From Paralvinella palmiformis (Eukaryota > Annelida > Polychaeta > Terebellida > Alvinellidae): DNA of 64,000 nt. Positions 1 through 12,496 of this stretch are shown in pieces (position 1 is the stretch's first letter; each line of letters starts with the position of its first letter). The stretch spans positions 92,501 to 156,500 of the forward strand of contig JAODUP010000113.1 of the NCBI GenBank assembly GCA_025642065.1. Reading direction: 5' to 3'. Under the pieces are notes generated by a model that worked only from the letters and a program-made list of their open reading frames with translations, was not told the DNA's origin and made no database searches. Made by a program: the position numbers and the translations under genes.

Positions 1-238
1 ATGCCATGTAACCAATAAGTATTTATATGTTATAGTGCTAAGCTATTAACAGATTATATATATATATATATATAGGCAAATTAATATGTCATCCAGATAC
101 ACGCATACAATTTATTTAATATTTGTATATTTAATTAAATAATAAAAAATTAAAACATTACTTAATATTAATTCTTCATGAAGCTTGGTCTAAGTCATAA
201 AGGCGGTAATGGGACGATAAAGACATGGCTTTATACAT

Positions 239-359
239 GTGAGGTGTGTGTGTGTGTGTGTGTGCACGCGCGCGCGTGTGTGTCTGTGTACTTGTAGCTG
301 TGTGTTTATGTGTTTGTATATCTGTGTGTCTGCGCGTGTCGGTATATATATATATATAT

Positions 360-407
<48 letters not shown>

Positions 408-412
408 GGCGC
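239..412. repeat. compound (GT)n / (CG)n / (TA)n microsatellite
   Basis: Alternating purine-pyrimidine DNA: GT dinucleotides, a short CG-rich core near 265-278, further imperfect GT, a (TA)n block near 344-360 and a second pure (GT)n block to about 406. Open frames across it in several frames on both strands (Cys-Val or Thr-His dipeptides) are by-products of the repeat. The CG core could adopt Z-DNA. Confidence 0.95.
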
Positions 413-498
413 GCACGTCAGATTGGTAGAGATAGGGTAGAGAAAGAGTACGAACAAAAGCAGAATCCTACACCTAGATGTGATATCACACACCTAAC

Positions 499-571
499 CG
501 GACAGACCGACCGACCGACAGACGGACGGCAGACAGACGGATTGACAGACAGAGAGACAGACAGACGGAGA
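499..571. repeat. degenerate (ACAG/ACCG)n tetranucleotide repeat
   Basis: GACC, GACA and GACG tetramers follow one another with substitutions. It is a decayed tetranucleotide satellite with no coding signal. Confidence 0.85.
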
Positions 572-579
572 CTGCGCAT

Positions 580-2358
580 CAGAGATCCCACACTTGACAG
601 TGGATCATCCTGTGATAATCTGACTCAAGGCTAAAAGGGGTCAAAAATAAATCAATTTCGACAAATGGGAAGTTTGACATTTCACCGAAAATAATATCCG
701 ATTACCCAAAAATGTTATTTGTTTATCGTAAATCAATTACTAGATTGATATCTGTTGCTGGATTACTAAAAGAATAATTCGCTTGGAAGCGTGAGGAGAT
801 GAGGATAGGGGGGGTGGTTGAGTGGAGAGAGCGGGGCCTTCGTGATAATTACGCTAAAGATGAGACCGAAATAGACCTCTACCCAGTGCCGTCTGGAATA
901 CCGTCATATTTATTCCGAGGGATATCAGGCAGCCTACGGAAGGCGCATGAGTAGAGAGAGTCGTCTACTGCAGATTCTATAGGCAACGGTTATACAAAGC
1001 GAGCCAACCAATAACGGGAATAAGTCTCGTCGTCAATGGAGATGATCGTGGAGACTTGGTTTCATCTGATCTGTGTTAATACGACGACCAGAGTAGCTTG
1101 TTTCTGTTAAGACAACTGATAGATTTGACGACGATTGAAATAATGGATCTCGATTAATTCACATTTTGGTTCCCTTTGGTCGAACTAGGAACGCAGCACC
1201 TTCAATTCATTCATCAGTTTAATGTCATCGTTCCTCTCCCCAAAGTCAAAGAGGCATACACCGAGGAACAAAATAACAAACTTCACAATAATCCGGAAGG
1301 AATAAGTCTAATCGGATAACATTAATTTCCTCTAGATCCGACTTAGTGCGTCGTAGATCCCGCAAATTATTACTATCGTAATTGGGCTTTAACGTTCAAA
1401 TTTAATTCAGTGTGCGATGATAGCGCCACCTAGCCTTGTCATCCACTCAGGGCGTCGTGGACCGAGATATCGATCTTCGGTAAAGTTTTGACTGATTCAG
1501 GGGATGAAATTACGATCAATGGCACCTGTTGGCACGCGCTGCTCCGCAACTCTACCGCATCTCGCTCTTTTAACAAACTGACATCGCACGATTTAATCTA
1601 ATTCTGTATGGTACTTTCGGACACAAGTCTATATGATATATCTGGCATGCCGTCGGATGTTTCAGGCTAAGTTCCATTGGTCTTCTCCTAAACACAGTAT
1701 ATTGTACAACACATATCTCGCATGTATCAAAACAAATATCGGGGGAAAAACGCTTATAATAAAGTCATATCGGGTTATAGTGGCTGTTTTAATAAATAGT
1801 AGGAGGGGGCCAACAAAAATACTAGGGTCAGATACTGGTAGGCCGCAATGGTCTACAATGGCACAAAGCGGCGTCTCAGTGTCAATGGAAACGAAACTAG
1901 CCGGCTATTTACTTGAGAATAGAGGGATCAAATAACCCGGGTCCTGGCTTCTAACAAGACCACTGCCTATCCGGCCATAGACCCGTTTAATCCCATAGTA
2001 AGTAAGTCAGTTTATTCATAAACACGCCTAATACGAATAATTTTCATGATACCATGTGACAAAAATTCAATGAAAATTCCCATATATATTTCGATTTATC
2101 GAACATTCAAAAACGTTTAGTGTTTACAAGCGTAACTGGAATACGATTCATATATCGGAATATAGCCGAGCTAAAATACGATCGATATTGCGTAAGTTTA
2201 AAATGTTGAAATGTTGAATACAAATTGAAGATGCCAATATTAAAGACACCCTAACGTTCTTTCGGGTATACTTTTCGTATGATAACCTCCAACAACCTGA
2301 AACATAATAGTTCTTCCTGATTGAGTAAACGCATAAATGGCTATGGAATTAGGATGGC
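580..2358. other. unique non-coding stretch with one CTCF-like site
   Basis: No repeat array, SINE or convincing exon is visible. Open frames such as the one at 1633-1935 have no recognisable domain and no other coding support. Composition is mixed, with scattered CpG. A strong CTCF-like core lies at 1421-1435 on the minus strand. Confidence 0.5.
1421..1435 (-). promoter_or_regulatory. CTCF-like binding motif
   Basis: The minus strand reads GGCTAGGTGGCGCTA. From its third base it matches all 13 positions of the bilaterian CTCF core SYAGRKGGCRSYA, while the upstream CCA half is absent. It is also close to the AGGTGGCGCTA form of the insect motif. Binding is inferred only. Confidence 0.5.
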
Positions 2359-2518
2359 GATTGATGATTGGCGTTTTACCACTAAATGGGCCGAGCGACT
2401 TCCAAAGGTAATGAAGCGAAGTCAAAGATGAAACAACCTTCAGATGTGCCCACGCCGATAGTCGAACACGGGTGGTAGTGATATGTGGTCCGACACGCTC
2501 CCCTAGACCATGGCGCCC
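2359..2518 (-). mobile_element. tRNA-derived SINE, family A (internal deletion)
   Basis: Minus-strand copy of the commonest SINE here. The tRNA-like head lies at the right end and the (ATC)-rich tail at the left. It lacks about 25 bp of the 3' part that holds the GGCCACTTTTGTGCAC motif. A probable short target-site duplication, ATGGAATTA near 2343 and ATGAAATTA at 2519-2527, differs at one base. Confidence 0.85.
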
Positions 2519-3650
2519 ATGAAATTAATTTGTTTTAAATATAATTGTTTAATCTGAATTAGAATTAAAAAAATTAATACAATTGTTTAATCAGAAATTT
2601 CGTGGTGACTTTCCAGTTGAGAGAAGATGACACAACTGTCAGAGAAAGGTTTGTTACATAAAAGATTATCCTGTTTTTCGGTTGTTAATTTTTTTAATTT
2701 TTACACTATTTTACTTTGTTTGTTAATACACCATTTGTGCTAGAGTGAATTTGCAGAATGCGATTCCTGTTATTGTTTACGAAACATGCCAAACCTCATC
2801 ATAAAGTTACGTTCTTCAAACGGGGATGAATTATAACAATGCATTAAAATGAAATTAATGCTTGGCTAAGCGCAATATCCATACAAGATATTCAAATGGA
2901 TTGAACAGTTTTATTCGTGCCAAGATTTCACGAATCACAACAAAGATTCGAAAATAGGCGGCTATCCCATTTTATAAATAACAGCCATATTATTAATACG
3001 TGCCGCTCGGCAGACAACACATATAACCTTTATTCTTCCGGATCCGGGCCGACAGGGCACGAAATCCCGGTGAGAAGCGGCGTCCGGAATAGTCTGTGCC
3101 GAGAGGAATCGCGCTCTCCACGCGTAGACAACCTACGTCTGTTCTAATCCGTGGCCAACAACGAGGAGTGGTTGTCTTCCTCTTAGACAGCTCGATACCA
3201 CGATCGGTGTCCCACGGATGTCGTGATGTAAATGTCACGACGTTCGGAGGGAGCTATATCTCAGATCTTCCCATACGACGCAACAACTGCCATTGTCGCT
3301 GTCAGATCTGATCTGTGTTAAGGTCTAAGTGAGCGAAAGCCGTCTATAAGACAGTCGTCGTTGTTCATAAGATCATAAAGATCTCGGCTGACTGGGAAGA
3401 ATGTTTTAATAAACGGTAACAATAATAAGTACGATACTTGGCAACCTTTGAGAGTCAGTGAGTGACTGAGTTACTGAATGAATGAGTGAGTATCGTGTCT
3501 GTATAATGCAAGCCGACGGCGATGAATTCGATAGCAAATTTCGGATTTCAACCAAGAAACATCTGGCTGGTAATCTGGCTTCCTAGTCCCGAAACTACGA
3601 TGTATTATGTGATTTTAGTCGCCTTTAAATAGGTTTCTACTGCTAATGCC
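2519..3650. other. unique non-coding stretch
   Basis: AT-rich to about 2900, then more balanced with many CpGs (about 3000-3350). Short open frames overlap on both strands in the CpG-rich part, as random frames do in GC-richer DNA. No SINE or array is visible. It ends in a run of Gs at about 3651-3661. Confidence 0.45.
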
Positions 3651-3723
3651 GGGGGGGGGGGTCCTATGTTTGGGGCCACTTCTGTTTCAAGATGAATTTA
3701 TTGAGAGAGAAAAAAACAGACCG

Positions 3724-3889
3724 GGGAATACAAGGACGGAATTTCGTGTGATGGCCATGTCGACACAGCGTGAAAAGGTTCCAAACGTTTCGACTGCTGA
3801 TGGCTGGAGGATCCTCAGTTTGAGTCCATTGGGGAATATCTCTACAAGAGAATACCAAAAATGGAATTTCGTGTGATGACACAGCGTGT
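3724..3889 (+). repeat. short direct duplication (two arms of about 45 bp)
   Basis: The words GGAATTTCGTGTGATG and ACACAGCGTG occur together at about 3737-3771 and again at about 3860-3889. In the first arm a short insert separates the two words. The arms are about 120 bp apart. A local duplication followed by an indel explains this. Confidence 0.7.
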
Positions 3890-4141
3890 TGTTTCTGCTG
3901 TGACACATTTTCTCTCAGCTAGTACAACCCACTGGTGGTTCAAAATGGTTTTAACACGGGTATATGTCCAGCAGGTTGATAACTGAAACAAAATGGCTAG
4001 ATCTGGGCCGTAACATGTCGCTGCAGATGCTTCGCTAATTTAACCTAATAATTTACTCGGCCGCAAAAAAATTCCAACTGAACAGTTACTAGTCAGTTTT
4101 GTACTCACCACGGATGAACGCTAGCGTTGATTACGAACCCT

Positions 4142-4161
4142 GTACACACACACACACACAT

Positions 4162-4210
<49 letters not shown>
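4142..4210. repeat. (CA)n-(TA)n compound microsatellite
   Basis: CA dinucleotides run directly into TA dinucleotides, a junction repeated at many other loci in this window (7616, 14426, 16294, 35208). Confidence 0.95.
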
Positions 4211-6230
4211 GGGGCATATGACAATTTTAAGAAAACTACAAAATTGGTATCTTACGTAAATTGCAATCGTTCAAATTCGACAAGAAATATTTTCATCGGT
4301 TGTACTCATATGTACTTTTAAAGCAAAGGGCACCGGTCCGAGTACCACAGAATACGGGAACCATTGCATTAAATGTCTCACACATCAGAGGAAGCGAAAG
4401 TGGAACATAACAGATCCTCATTAAGCGGCATTCGACTACGGTATCCTGTAATGTACTGGAAGAAGAAACGGATCTACGCCCATCACCCGACGTTATCTCT
4501 CCACTCATCACCTCGTTTTACATCCTCACGCCATCTGGTAACATCATCATCTCACCTCACCCAGGCCTTGTCACCTCAAATCGCCTCTACACATCGTCTA
4601 ACCCGAAGACCAGATGTCAACGCGCGCACACACAGACAAAAACGCGGTCCCCTTACCACGCCCAGTATTTGGTTTCGAAAACTTCTTCGACTAACGAGAG
4701 ACTCGGCAGCTCATTAGCTGCCGAAACGATGGCCCGATGTTTTCATTAAGCGATATGCCAATTAACCGACGCGGTCGTCATTAACCGATGCCATGATTAA
4801 CCGGTGCCAGCGCTAATTGGTGCCAACATCAGCCGACGTCGGTGATTAGTCGGCTATCGGGTCAACGAATCGGATATCGAAGGGAGACACCAGCTTCGGC
4901 CAAAGATCTGGGATCCTCTTCGACCCGCAACCAAATCTGTTGCCTCCTCACCTCTCACAACCCCTCAGCCATGTAACAAACAGCCAGGGGAATCCGATGG
5001 TATACAGTTAACCACTCTAACCCCCGTTAAATGGCCGGATGAAATCACAGAGCCCAGTCCTTTCATGTTTATAAATTCCCATCGAATGATCGCTGATTGC
5101 CGATAACGGCTGCGTGTGATATGTGCTCCGAAACTTCAAAAGGCCGCTCGTCAAGCCGGTTAATTCGAAGCGTCTATCCGGTTACAGTGCCGTGGTCACC
5201 GCGAGCTGCTAATCGTATTGTTGTTCTCCCGATATCTGGTCGTGTTTTTGTTATCGCGGCGATCCACGGAGTCGCGGGTTCGAAAACCGGTCGCTACCAT
5301 TAGCTGTCCAATTAAGGATTAACGCGGTCAGTTTCTGCACGTCTTCTCGAGACTAGGTGGTGGATCACTGTGTCGCCGCAGTGAATGATAATGCGCAACG
5401 GCTGAGATTCGTGCCTGCATCTATTCGTTCTGGTGCATGCGCCTGCATTCGTCGAGGAATTAAGCAATTACATAGGTCACCTGGGGAAATCAACGTGAAT
5501 AGAATTTGGGCGTTAAGGCTGTTATAACATATGATATAACTGTTCTCTAGGTCAACCGATTGTGGCGAGTCTGTTGGGACACGGACGATAATAACTTAAG
5601 TTGGTTAAAAATGACAATTCATTTCAGAGGGAGTGAGTCGGTTTAACTTGATTAGCCTCAGTGTAGGTCACATCTGGGAAAAATGGCCGAGCGGTGACTG
5701 TCTGGAGAAAAACATATCTGAATCACGGGTATGGGTCGGACCGAAAAATTGAGGGTTTGTAGCGCACAAGTATAATCAGTGGATCGTTGGAGGACTTGTG
5801 AACGACCAATTTGAACATTGTAAATGGATTAAATGCGGTTCACTGATAAACGGTTGAGTCTACTCTCCCATAACGCGGCATATTCTAACCTCTCATATAT
5901 GGAGATCTTCGAAAATATCAGACTTTTGTCGTGGATCATCGTAAAAAAAACATACATAAAACATTCGTGAACTTGAATTTTTCACTCAAAACCGTGTTTA
6001 AGCGATGAGGAAAATTTCGGAATATTATCCTGTAATCTCAAAATTGTGTGATGTATTTGGGGGGTCCATAGTGCAGCTAGTAGTGTGTTACAAGGGTCAA
6101 AGTACTGATCCACCTGTTGCCCGTGTCTGTAGTATGATCTAGTCCGGTTACCTTATTTTCCGTAGGGAATCGTTCTTCGAACTTTTTGTCTCCCGATCAA
6201 AGCTAAACTAAAATAACTTATTCACTCACC
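4211..6230. other. unique CpG-containing non-coding stretch
   Basis: GC-richer than its surroundings, with many CpG dinucleotides between about 4600 and 5480. A degenerate tandem at about 4754-4870 repeats ATTAACCGATGCCA-like words at 16-20 bp spacing. Open frames at 4373-4717 and 5097-5303 have no recognisable domain. A weak CTCF-like match on the minus strand lies at 4526-4541. Confidence 0.45.
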
Positions 6231-6240
6231 CATTCATTGA

Positions 6241-6345
6241 CTCACCCACCCGCTCACTCACTCACTCACTCACTCACTCACTCACTCACCACACCACACT
6301 CACTCACTCACTCACTCACTCACTCACTCACTCACTCACTCATTC
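6241..6345. repeat. (CTCA)n tetranucleotide array
   Basis: Two runs of CTCA separated by a short CACCACAC interruption near 6289-6298. The unit is the same as in the much longer array at 51210-51421. Confidence 0.95.
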
Positions 6346-6350
6346 ACTAG

Positions 6351-7611
6351 ATAGTGTCTTCCAAAACAAGCAAACGAAAATTCCAGATAATTTAACGAGG
6401 GAATTAACGTCAGGATTTCCCCAACTCAATGGATTATCAATTTACCATACCCAAATTTCGCAACAACGACAACGACTACAACAACATCGAGCAAAATCCT
6501 ATCTAACCACGTAAGTCAATCAAATCAAACACTAATCATTTTCCCAGCGGATGTCTGACGTCATGATTTAGTTTTGAAATAATCCCAGTTTCGTAGATTT
6601 CCCGTCCGTGTATCGCCGATGGCTCGTTTGTTAAAGTCGTTTTCGTTTCAATTTCCTGTTAAGATTTGTAGAAACCGGATAGGCCGTCGCTCATAAATAT
6701 TCATTGGAGATAGCTTTTGTATACCCCCGGTAACTCCCCAGCTGCAAAACAAAAAATGTCGTACACCGGAGCGCATATAGAGCGAGCCGAGACATCCGGC
6801 CCCCCGATAATATCGTCCCCGTGAACTACGCCCACCATGGGCGATATTAAGACATATTTTTTTAGTCCGCTGTGTGTGATTATGCCCCACTCGGCGCTGT
6901 GGTGCACAGAGTGGGCATCTCACCTGCGGATCGTCTGTATTCAAAACGAATTACCGTCGGTTTGCCTCGAAACCATAACAACGTCGTTTACTGGCCGCAC
7001 ACAAGGCTGTAAATCTTCGCAACCGGACTTGATTGGACTAGACGTGCTCACGTGATTACCACGTCATAACGTCAACTTACTAGGTCGGGGGTAATTCATC
7101 CGGTAAGAAAAAAACAATAACAGATGGTCTATGATCACATAGCTGTAGTCTGGATCTTTATTTGTCAGCCGCTAGATAAACCAACAAAGTTCATATCCTA
7201 TCACGGATAAGGGCAACAACGATGCTATTAAGGTTCCTTAGGAATGAAACAGGTAACATCCAACCTGACAAAAACCCATTAAAACGAAATATTATCGTAT
7301 ACCTAACCACTTAGCACATTTCGGTCGACGATGAATTGATCGGAAACTCGGGTGATAATAATAATAATAATAATGACTTATAATAATTAATTCACATAAT
7401 GCTGCCATTAGCATTCATAGCATAATACAAATTAGTCGATTTTGTATGTAAACAAGTTAATGGAGGGAGACCATCAAGAAGGTATCGATTATGAGTGCTT
7501 GTCTATTTATTACAAACATTGTCCGTGTTTGACAATGGTCTGTTTATACAATGAAGGTGAATTACATAGTACACACCGAGAAAAATACGCCATTACCTCT
7601 TTTTAAAAGTT

Positions 7612-7615
<4 letters not shown>
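6351..7615. other. unique non-coding stretch with a CRE octamer
   Basis: No array except a short ATA run near 7358-7374. A perfect TGACGTCA octamer lies at 6556-6563. The part from 6600 to 7080 is CpG-rich. Open frames at 6648-7055 overlap on both strands and show no domain. Confidence 0.45.

Positions 7616-7701
<86 letters not shown>
7616..7701. repeat. (CA)n-(TA)n compound microsatellite
   Basis: About 27 CA units followed by about 13 TA units. An open frame crossing it encodes only a Thr-His run and an Ile-Tyr run. Confidence 0.95.
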
Positions 7702-7709
<8 letters not shown>

Positions 7710-9872
7710 CTTCCGTTCATAATAATCCAATCTGCGAACAATCTTAATAATTAATATGCCAAAAATTCGAATAACAAATGACATATTCTCACAAAGCGAT
7801 TAAGCTGTTTATGAACGAAGTAGTTAGCGCTATTTATTTTTTAAATAAATATATGCACGTGCAATAAACGTGACTGGTATGTCGTTATATAATAATTCCT
7901 ATTAAAATGTTACATTGTTAAGGGATATTAATTACCCAAGTGAGATCGGCGAGAAGCTAACAAATCTAGCAGTCTTTTTATGTACAAGTGCCAGGAAGAG
8001 TTCTTCAAATTCATTTCACTGAAAGGCTGGTCCCTCTAAAAAGTAACAAAAATCCATTATAGTTAATGGGCCAATCCAAACTTCTAAACTTAAAATGAAG
8101 TTTCGCAATTCGCAAAACGAGCAAGATTAATGGCGGACGAATAAAAACACGGACCTGATACGGGCTGTGATAGGTGTATCCATTTGAAAGCCGTCTCATG
8201 TTTTGGAGCACTAATACGCCGCCTTTTTTTATGACGAATGCGGCAAAATTAGAAACGCTTATGACGAGCGGGCCGCATAAAGCATATAGAAATTAGTCGC
8301 CGAACCGGCTATTTAGTTACGAGGCGTAGGAAAAAACTTAGATAGCGTCTTTTATCGCCCTGAACTGTTTTATGTAACGCCAATAAATATTTATGCGAAT
8401 AAAATAGATGGATTTTGTAACTCGTGCCCGTTGAGAGATGGAAATGTGATATTTTCAGACGTAATCTAGAGAATAAAAAGCCGATTATCAACTTAGTAGT
8501 TATGTTTGTAGCGGTAATTTATGAAAAGCGTTTTTCTCGGCGAATATTGTGACCAAACTAAGCCTATAATCTTATATCAAATTAAACAGATGTTATGACC
8601 GAACGTTTCTCTCTTGTTTAAAAGGAACGATTTCGTGTCAGGATCTCGGACGCAAGATATCCTTTTTTCAACAACAATTTCTATTAATATTCAGTGTTTA
8701 TTGCATTTAGTAATTATATCACCGCTGTTCACGTAACCGGATGAATCAGGATGGCGAATCAACGTCATGCTTGCCAGCTCTCCATTTCATTCATGATTGT
8801 AATCGCGATTGCTTTACAATGCAGTCGTAGTCGATTATAATCAGTTTTAATGTATGTAAACATAATCAAAATTGTACTCTCTGTACCGTCAAGTAATTAT
8901 AATCAAAATCGAACGATTTACTCCCGTAATTGTCCCGAAATCGGATCGGGAATTTGTACATTTAATTGGGACGGGCTAACTAAAATCGCAAAAATCATTC
9001 GTCAATCTTAATATCAGATAACTACTAGCTTTCCACTTCCGATATATTTAGAACTGGCATTGAGGAACAAAGGGCTTTATTCGCTTAAATGCGACTCAAA
9101 AGTACATCTAAACTTCGCTAATTGTGACCACTGCTATTCCCAACGAGTTTACAGCAACCGACCGGTGTAACCAGTGGCCTATTTGAACGAATAACGGCTA
9201 ATTCGGGCTTAACTGTATACACATGTGTTACTCTAGCGATCTATAACGGACGCTTTCCGTGTTGACAATTTATAGTGTAGAAAGAAGAGATGTCTGTTCG
9301 TAAACTGTACTCCTACAATCACCTGTTATTGGTGATTGACTTTTGATAACACGTAACAGTCTCCAACAATCTCGACCATTCCTATCTAGATCGCGTCGAA
9401 GTAAACATCTGGTTCTAAGCAAATCGAATTATAGTTTGTTTCCATGCCAATGTATTTATTTACTCTAATCGCTGTTCGATTGAGCGCTAATGTCCCGTTA
9501 TTCCCCGATAGAACTAAATAAATACGATACCGGCCAGCTGCTGATGCTAGCCATCGATTTCACACCACGGCCAGTCGTTTCCGCGATAACTTAATCATAT
9601 CGTAATAAGAAGATCTTCAGTGAAAATGTCCGATCCACCCCCCCCCCTCTCTCTCTGTCAAATATTTAATTTCTTTATATATAAAGAGAGCGTCGTCGTA
9701 CATACTCCATTTGTTAATAATATAGTATCTTGTCAACACGGTCATTAACTAAGGTATTGGCTTTTCGACATCCTTTTGGTGGCAGTTTAATTATCTCACT
9801 ACATTAGACATCGCCGTGATTAGATCTCGTTCCCGAAAATCATGGATCACCCGTATTGTTCAGTTCGAGGAA

Positions 9873-9875
<3 letters not shown>
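7702..9875. other. unique AT-rich non-coding stretch
   Basis: Many TAAT-type words and interspersed CpGs, notably at 8100-8330. The segment at about 8795-8935 contains repeated TAATCG and GATTATAATC words that resemble two other loci (30125-30265 and 31930-32025). A C run followed by (CT)n lies at 9639-9657. No exon is recognisable. Confidence 0.4.

Positions 9876-9937
<62 letters not shown>
9876..9937. repeat. (TA)n microsatellite
   Basis: About 31 uninterrupted TA units. It abuts directly on the 32 bp minisatellite that begins at about 9940. Confidence 0.98.
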
Positions 9938-9939
<2 letters not shown>

Positions 9940-9940
<1 letters not shown>

Positions 9941-10572
9941 GCTGATTTACTGATCTAGAGCTGAATAGACTGAACCAGATACAGATCTACATCTCAATGA
10001 ACTGAGTCAGATACAGATCTACAGCTGGATGGACTGAGTCAAATACTGATCTACAGCTGGATGGACTGAGTCAGATACTGGTCTATACCTGAATGAACTG
10101 AGTCAAATACTGGTCAACAGCTGAACGAACTGAGTCCGATACTGATCCAGCTGAATAAATTGAGTCAGATACTGATCTACAACTGAAAGAACTTCGTCCG
10201 ATACTGTTATACAGCTAGATGGACTGATTCAGATACTGATCAACAGCTGAATGGACTGAGTCAGATACTGATCTATAGATGAATGAATTGAGTCACACAA
10301 TGATTTACAGATGAATGAATTGAGTCAGATACTGATCTACAGATGAATGGATTGACTGAGGTACTAATTTACAGTTGAACGGATTCAGTCAAGTTCTGAT
10401 TAACAGCTGAGTCGATTGAGCCACTCATCTGCAGCCAAGTGGAATGAGCCAGTCACCGTTCTCTTGCTGAGTGAACTGGGAACGGAAATGATCTACAACT
10501 GGGTGAAATGAGGCAGATTCTGATCTACAGCTGGCCAGTCTGAGCGAGACACCGATCTACCGATCAATGACA
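9940..10572 (+). repeat. 32 bp-unit minisatellite, about 19 diverged copies
   Basis: Successive copies follow the pattern GATACTGATCTACAGCTG then AATGGACTGAGTCA with point changes. Short deletions occur, and decay increases towards the right end. Spacing is close to 32 bp. There are no unique spacers between units, so it is a minisatellite and not a CRISPR array. Confidence 0.92.
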
Positions 10573-11502
10573 TGGGCAATCTGAATCGACTCCACCAGCA
10601 GGTAGACACGAACACAGAATTGTTTTGCACTCTATCGTCAGCACTGTTATGGATCCCCTAATTAGTGGACCGTCCAATATCACACCAATGCCTCATTTGT
10701 CAGCTCTTGCTCACTGAATACTCCCACCAATTTGAGCGTGCGCGCGCTCGCGCGCGCGTCCTCATCGATTACAAAACTCCTCAGTTATCTGTAATTAATC
10801 AAAGCCCAGATAATTAATGTCGCTTTTCAAATGAAGAAGATGGCAATTAATTGATTTTAGGCACCGCCGCAGAGAAAGATTGAATCGCAGATCATTAGAC
10901 TTAATGCCATTTTCTGATAATCGTCCCCTAACAAAGCCGCCCCGTTACAGATCCTACTCGAGAATGGTGGTTCTATGCCAGAATGAGAAGCGTTTATTGA
11001 AGTCGTTTCCTCCAACTCAACCCCGGATTGGCTGCATCGTGCAAAGAACACACGATGTACACGTAATGTATGATACTGGTAACATTGATGGCGTTGAAGA
11101 AGATGATGGTGAAAATGAAGATGATACAGATAAAGCTTTATTGGCTTGACTAATATTTGTTTTAGAGCATTAGTTGGCTTGTTACATGGTATGTTATGTG
11201 AAGACGAGACATATTATGCCATTTCTAATTACAACGCTATTATGTCACATAGTTTCTGGGATGCACGTCTTATGGTAAGTTATGTCATCTTGACCTACCC
11301 ATCTGTTATTCGGCGCTGTCATTTTCAGCCTTGCGGTGTCAAGTCACGTCATGTCGTGTCACATTTTGTCTTGGCATGTCACCTGATACTATGTCTAGTC
11401 AGGTCGTTTCATACAATGTCATGTCGTACCATAAAAGTCCATTTTATGTCACATCATGTTATGTGTCATGTCACATCCTGTTCAACTCCAATTGTTAGCA
11501 TG
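10573..11502. other. non-coding stretch with a CG-rich Z-DNA-prone block
   Basis: An alternating CG run of about 25 bp lies at about 10738-10762. The part from 11280 to 11480 is rich in ATGTC and GTCAC words that form a loose degenerate repeat. Open frames at 10880-11149 and 11146-11523 show no known domain, and the second is built on the ATGTC words. Confidence 0.45.
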
Positions 11503-11553
11503 TTTAGCCTACCATGTGCTTAAAAGTCATCATCATCATCATCATCATCATCA
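11503..11553 (+). mobile_element. SINE family A, 3' tail fragment
   Basis: GTTTAGCCTACCATGTGC followed by AAAAGT and about nine ATC units matches the 3' end of family A (compare 15990-16044). Only the tail survives and the ATC tail has expanded. Confidence 0.6.
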
Positions 11554-11601
11554 GTCCTGCCTTTTCATATTTCGTAGTTTACTTGGTGATTTTGTCAAAT
11601 A

Positions 11602-11740
11602 CGGCCTGTTTAGCCTAATCGGTAGAGTGTGTGACTATTTATCCATGGTCATGCTGTGTGAGAGGTCCGAGGTTCGAATGACACACCCGCTTCCCTATAG
11701 TAGGAGGAGTGTTTCATCCAGCTATGCAACTGACAAGGTT
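11602..11740 (+). mobile_element. tRNA-derived SINE head, family I
   Basis: An A-box-like TAGCCTAATCGGTAGAG at about 11611-11627 and a B-box-like GGTTCGAAT at 11671-11679 are spaced as in a tRNA with an enlarged middle. Acceptor pairing is absent, so it is not a tRNA gene. The body downstream does not match families A to C. Only one copy is seen here. Confidence 0.6.
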
Positions 11741-12190
11741 TTCACCGCCGAATATATCATATATTGTAAATTCTAAATTTATTTAGAGTTAGTACCCGTG
11801 ATGATATGCGTCTGTCTTCCTCAGTCGAAGTTTCCAGCCATGTAAAATAACTGACATTTCGGCCCTTGTTATAATATATTAATATTTCGTCTCACTTTGA
11901 GAAGTAGACTTATGGCTGTTATCGCTCGTCGTGATTCGAATTAGATTTTTTATTAAGAAAAACCCAGTGCCTTCTTGGTTCGGAATCTTTTCGGACGAAA
12001 AATCGAAATACAAACAGAAACATCTGATGAAGCAGGCAAAAGGCCAATAACCTTCTATATATCACATAAACGCTCGTAGGAATAGCCATTATACAACTAG
12101 CATCGATTGCATAGAGTGGCAGGAGCATTGTGTGTTTTCGTATGTGTAGCATAGAATATTAACACATTTCGTTGCGTGTGTCTCTGAGGT

Positions 12191-12254
12191 GATGATGATG
12201 ATTGATTGATGTTTTACGGCCACTTTTGTGCACCAGGTAGGCTAAATGGGCCGA
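12191..12254 (-). mobile_element. SINE family A, 3' tail fragment
   Basis: The GATGATGAT tail, the TTTTACGGCCACTTTTGTGC motif and GGCTAAATGGGCCGA match the 3' end of family A. The copy stops before the body and head. It lies about 50 bp left of a full copy. Confidence 0.8.
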
Positions 12255-12304
12255 TGTTTTTGTCTTTTGTGGGGAGTATTAAGAGAAAACGTTATCATTG
12301 TTAG

Positions 12305-12496
12305 ATGATTATGAGTTTGGTGTTTTAAGGCCACTTTTTGTGCACATGATAGGCTAAATGGGCCGAGGGACCTCCATCGGTAATGAAGCGAAGTGAAAGA
12401 TGAAACGCCATTCGGATATGGCCACGTTGAGATTCGAACTCAGGTGGTGGTGATCTGTGATCCAACCCGCTACCAGTTAGACCACGGAAGCGTCCG
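12305..12496 (-). mobile_element. SINE family A, full-length copy with target-site duplication
   Basis: The tRNA-like head at the right end includes, on the minus strand, GTGGTCTAACTGGTAGCG (A box) and GAGTTCGAATCTC (B box). Flanks GTTATCATTGTTAG (12291-12304) and GTTATCATTTTAG (12497-12509) are a near-perfect duplication, as expected from target-primed insertion. Confidence 0.9.

Noticed and set aside
5255..5303. Possible tRNA-like B box (GCGGGTTCGAAAACC)
   Set aside because: No A box or family resemblance; likely chance in a CpG-rich stretch.
6241..6345. Telomere-like repeat
   Set aside because: The unit is CTCA and not the animal telomere unit TTAGGG or its variants; no telomeric run was seen anywhere.
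9940..10572. Regular 32 bp repeats resembling a CRISPR array
   Set aside because: Units are contiguous and diverge gradually with no unique spacers or leader; the context is animal nuclear DNA. The same applies to the arrays at 25811, 34098 and 46081.
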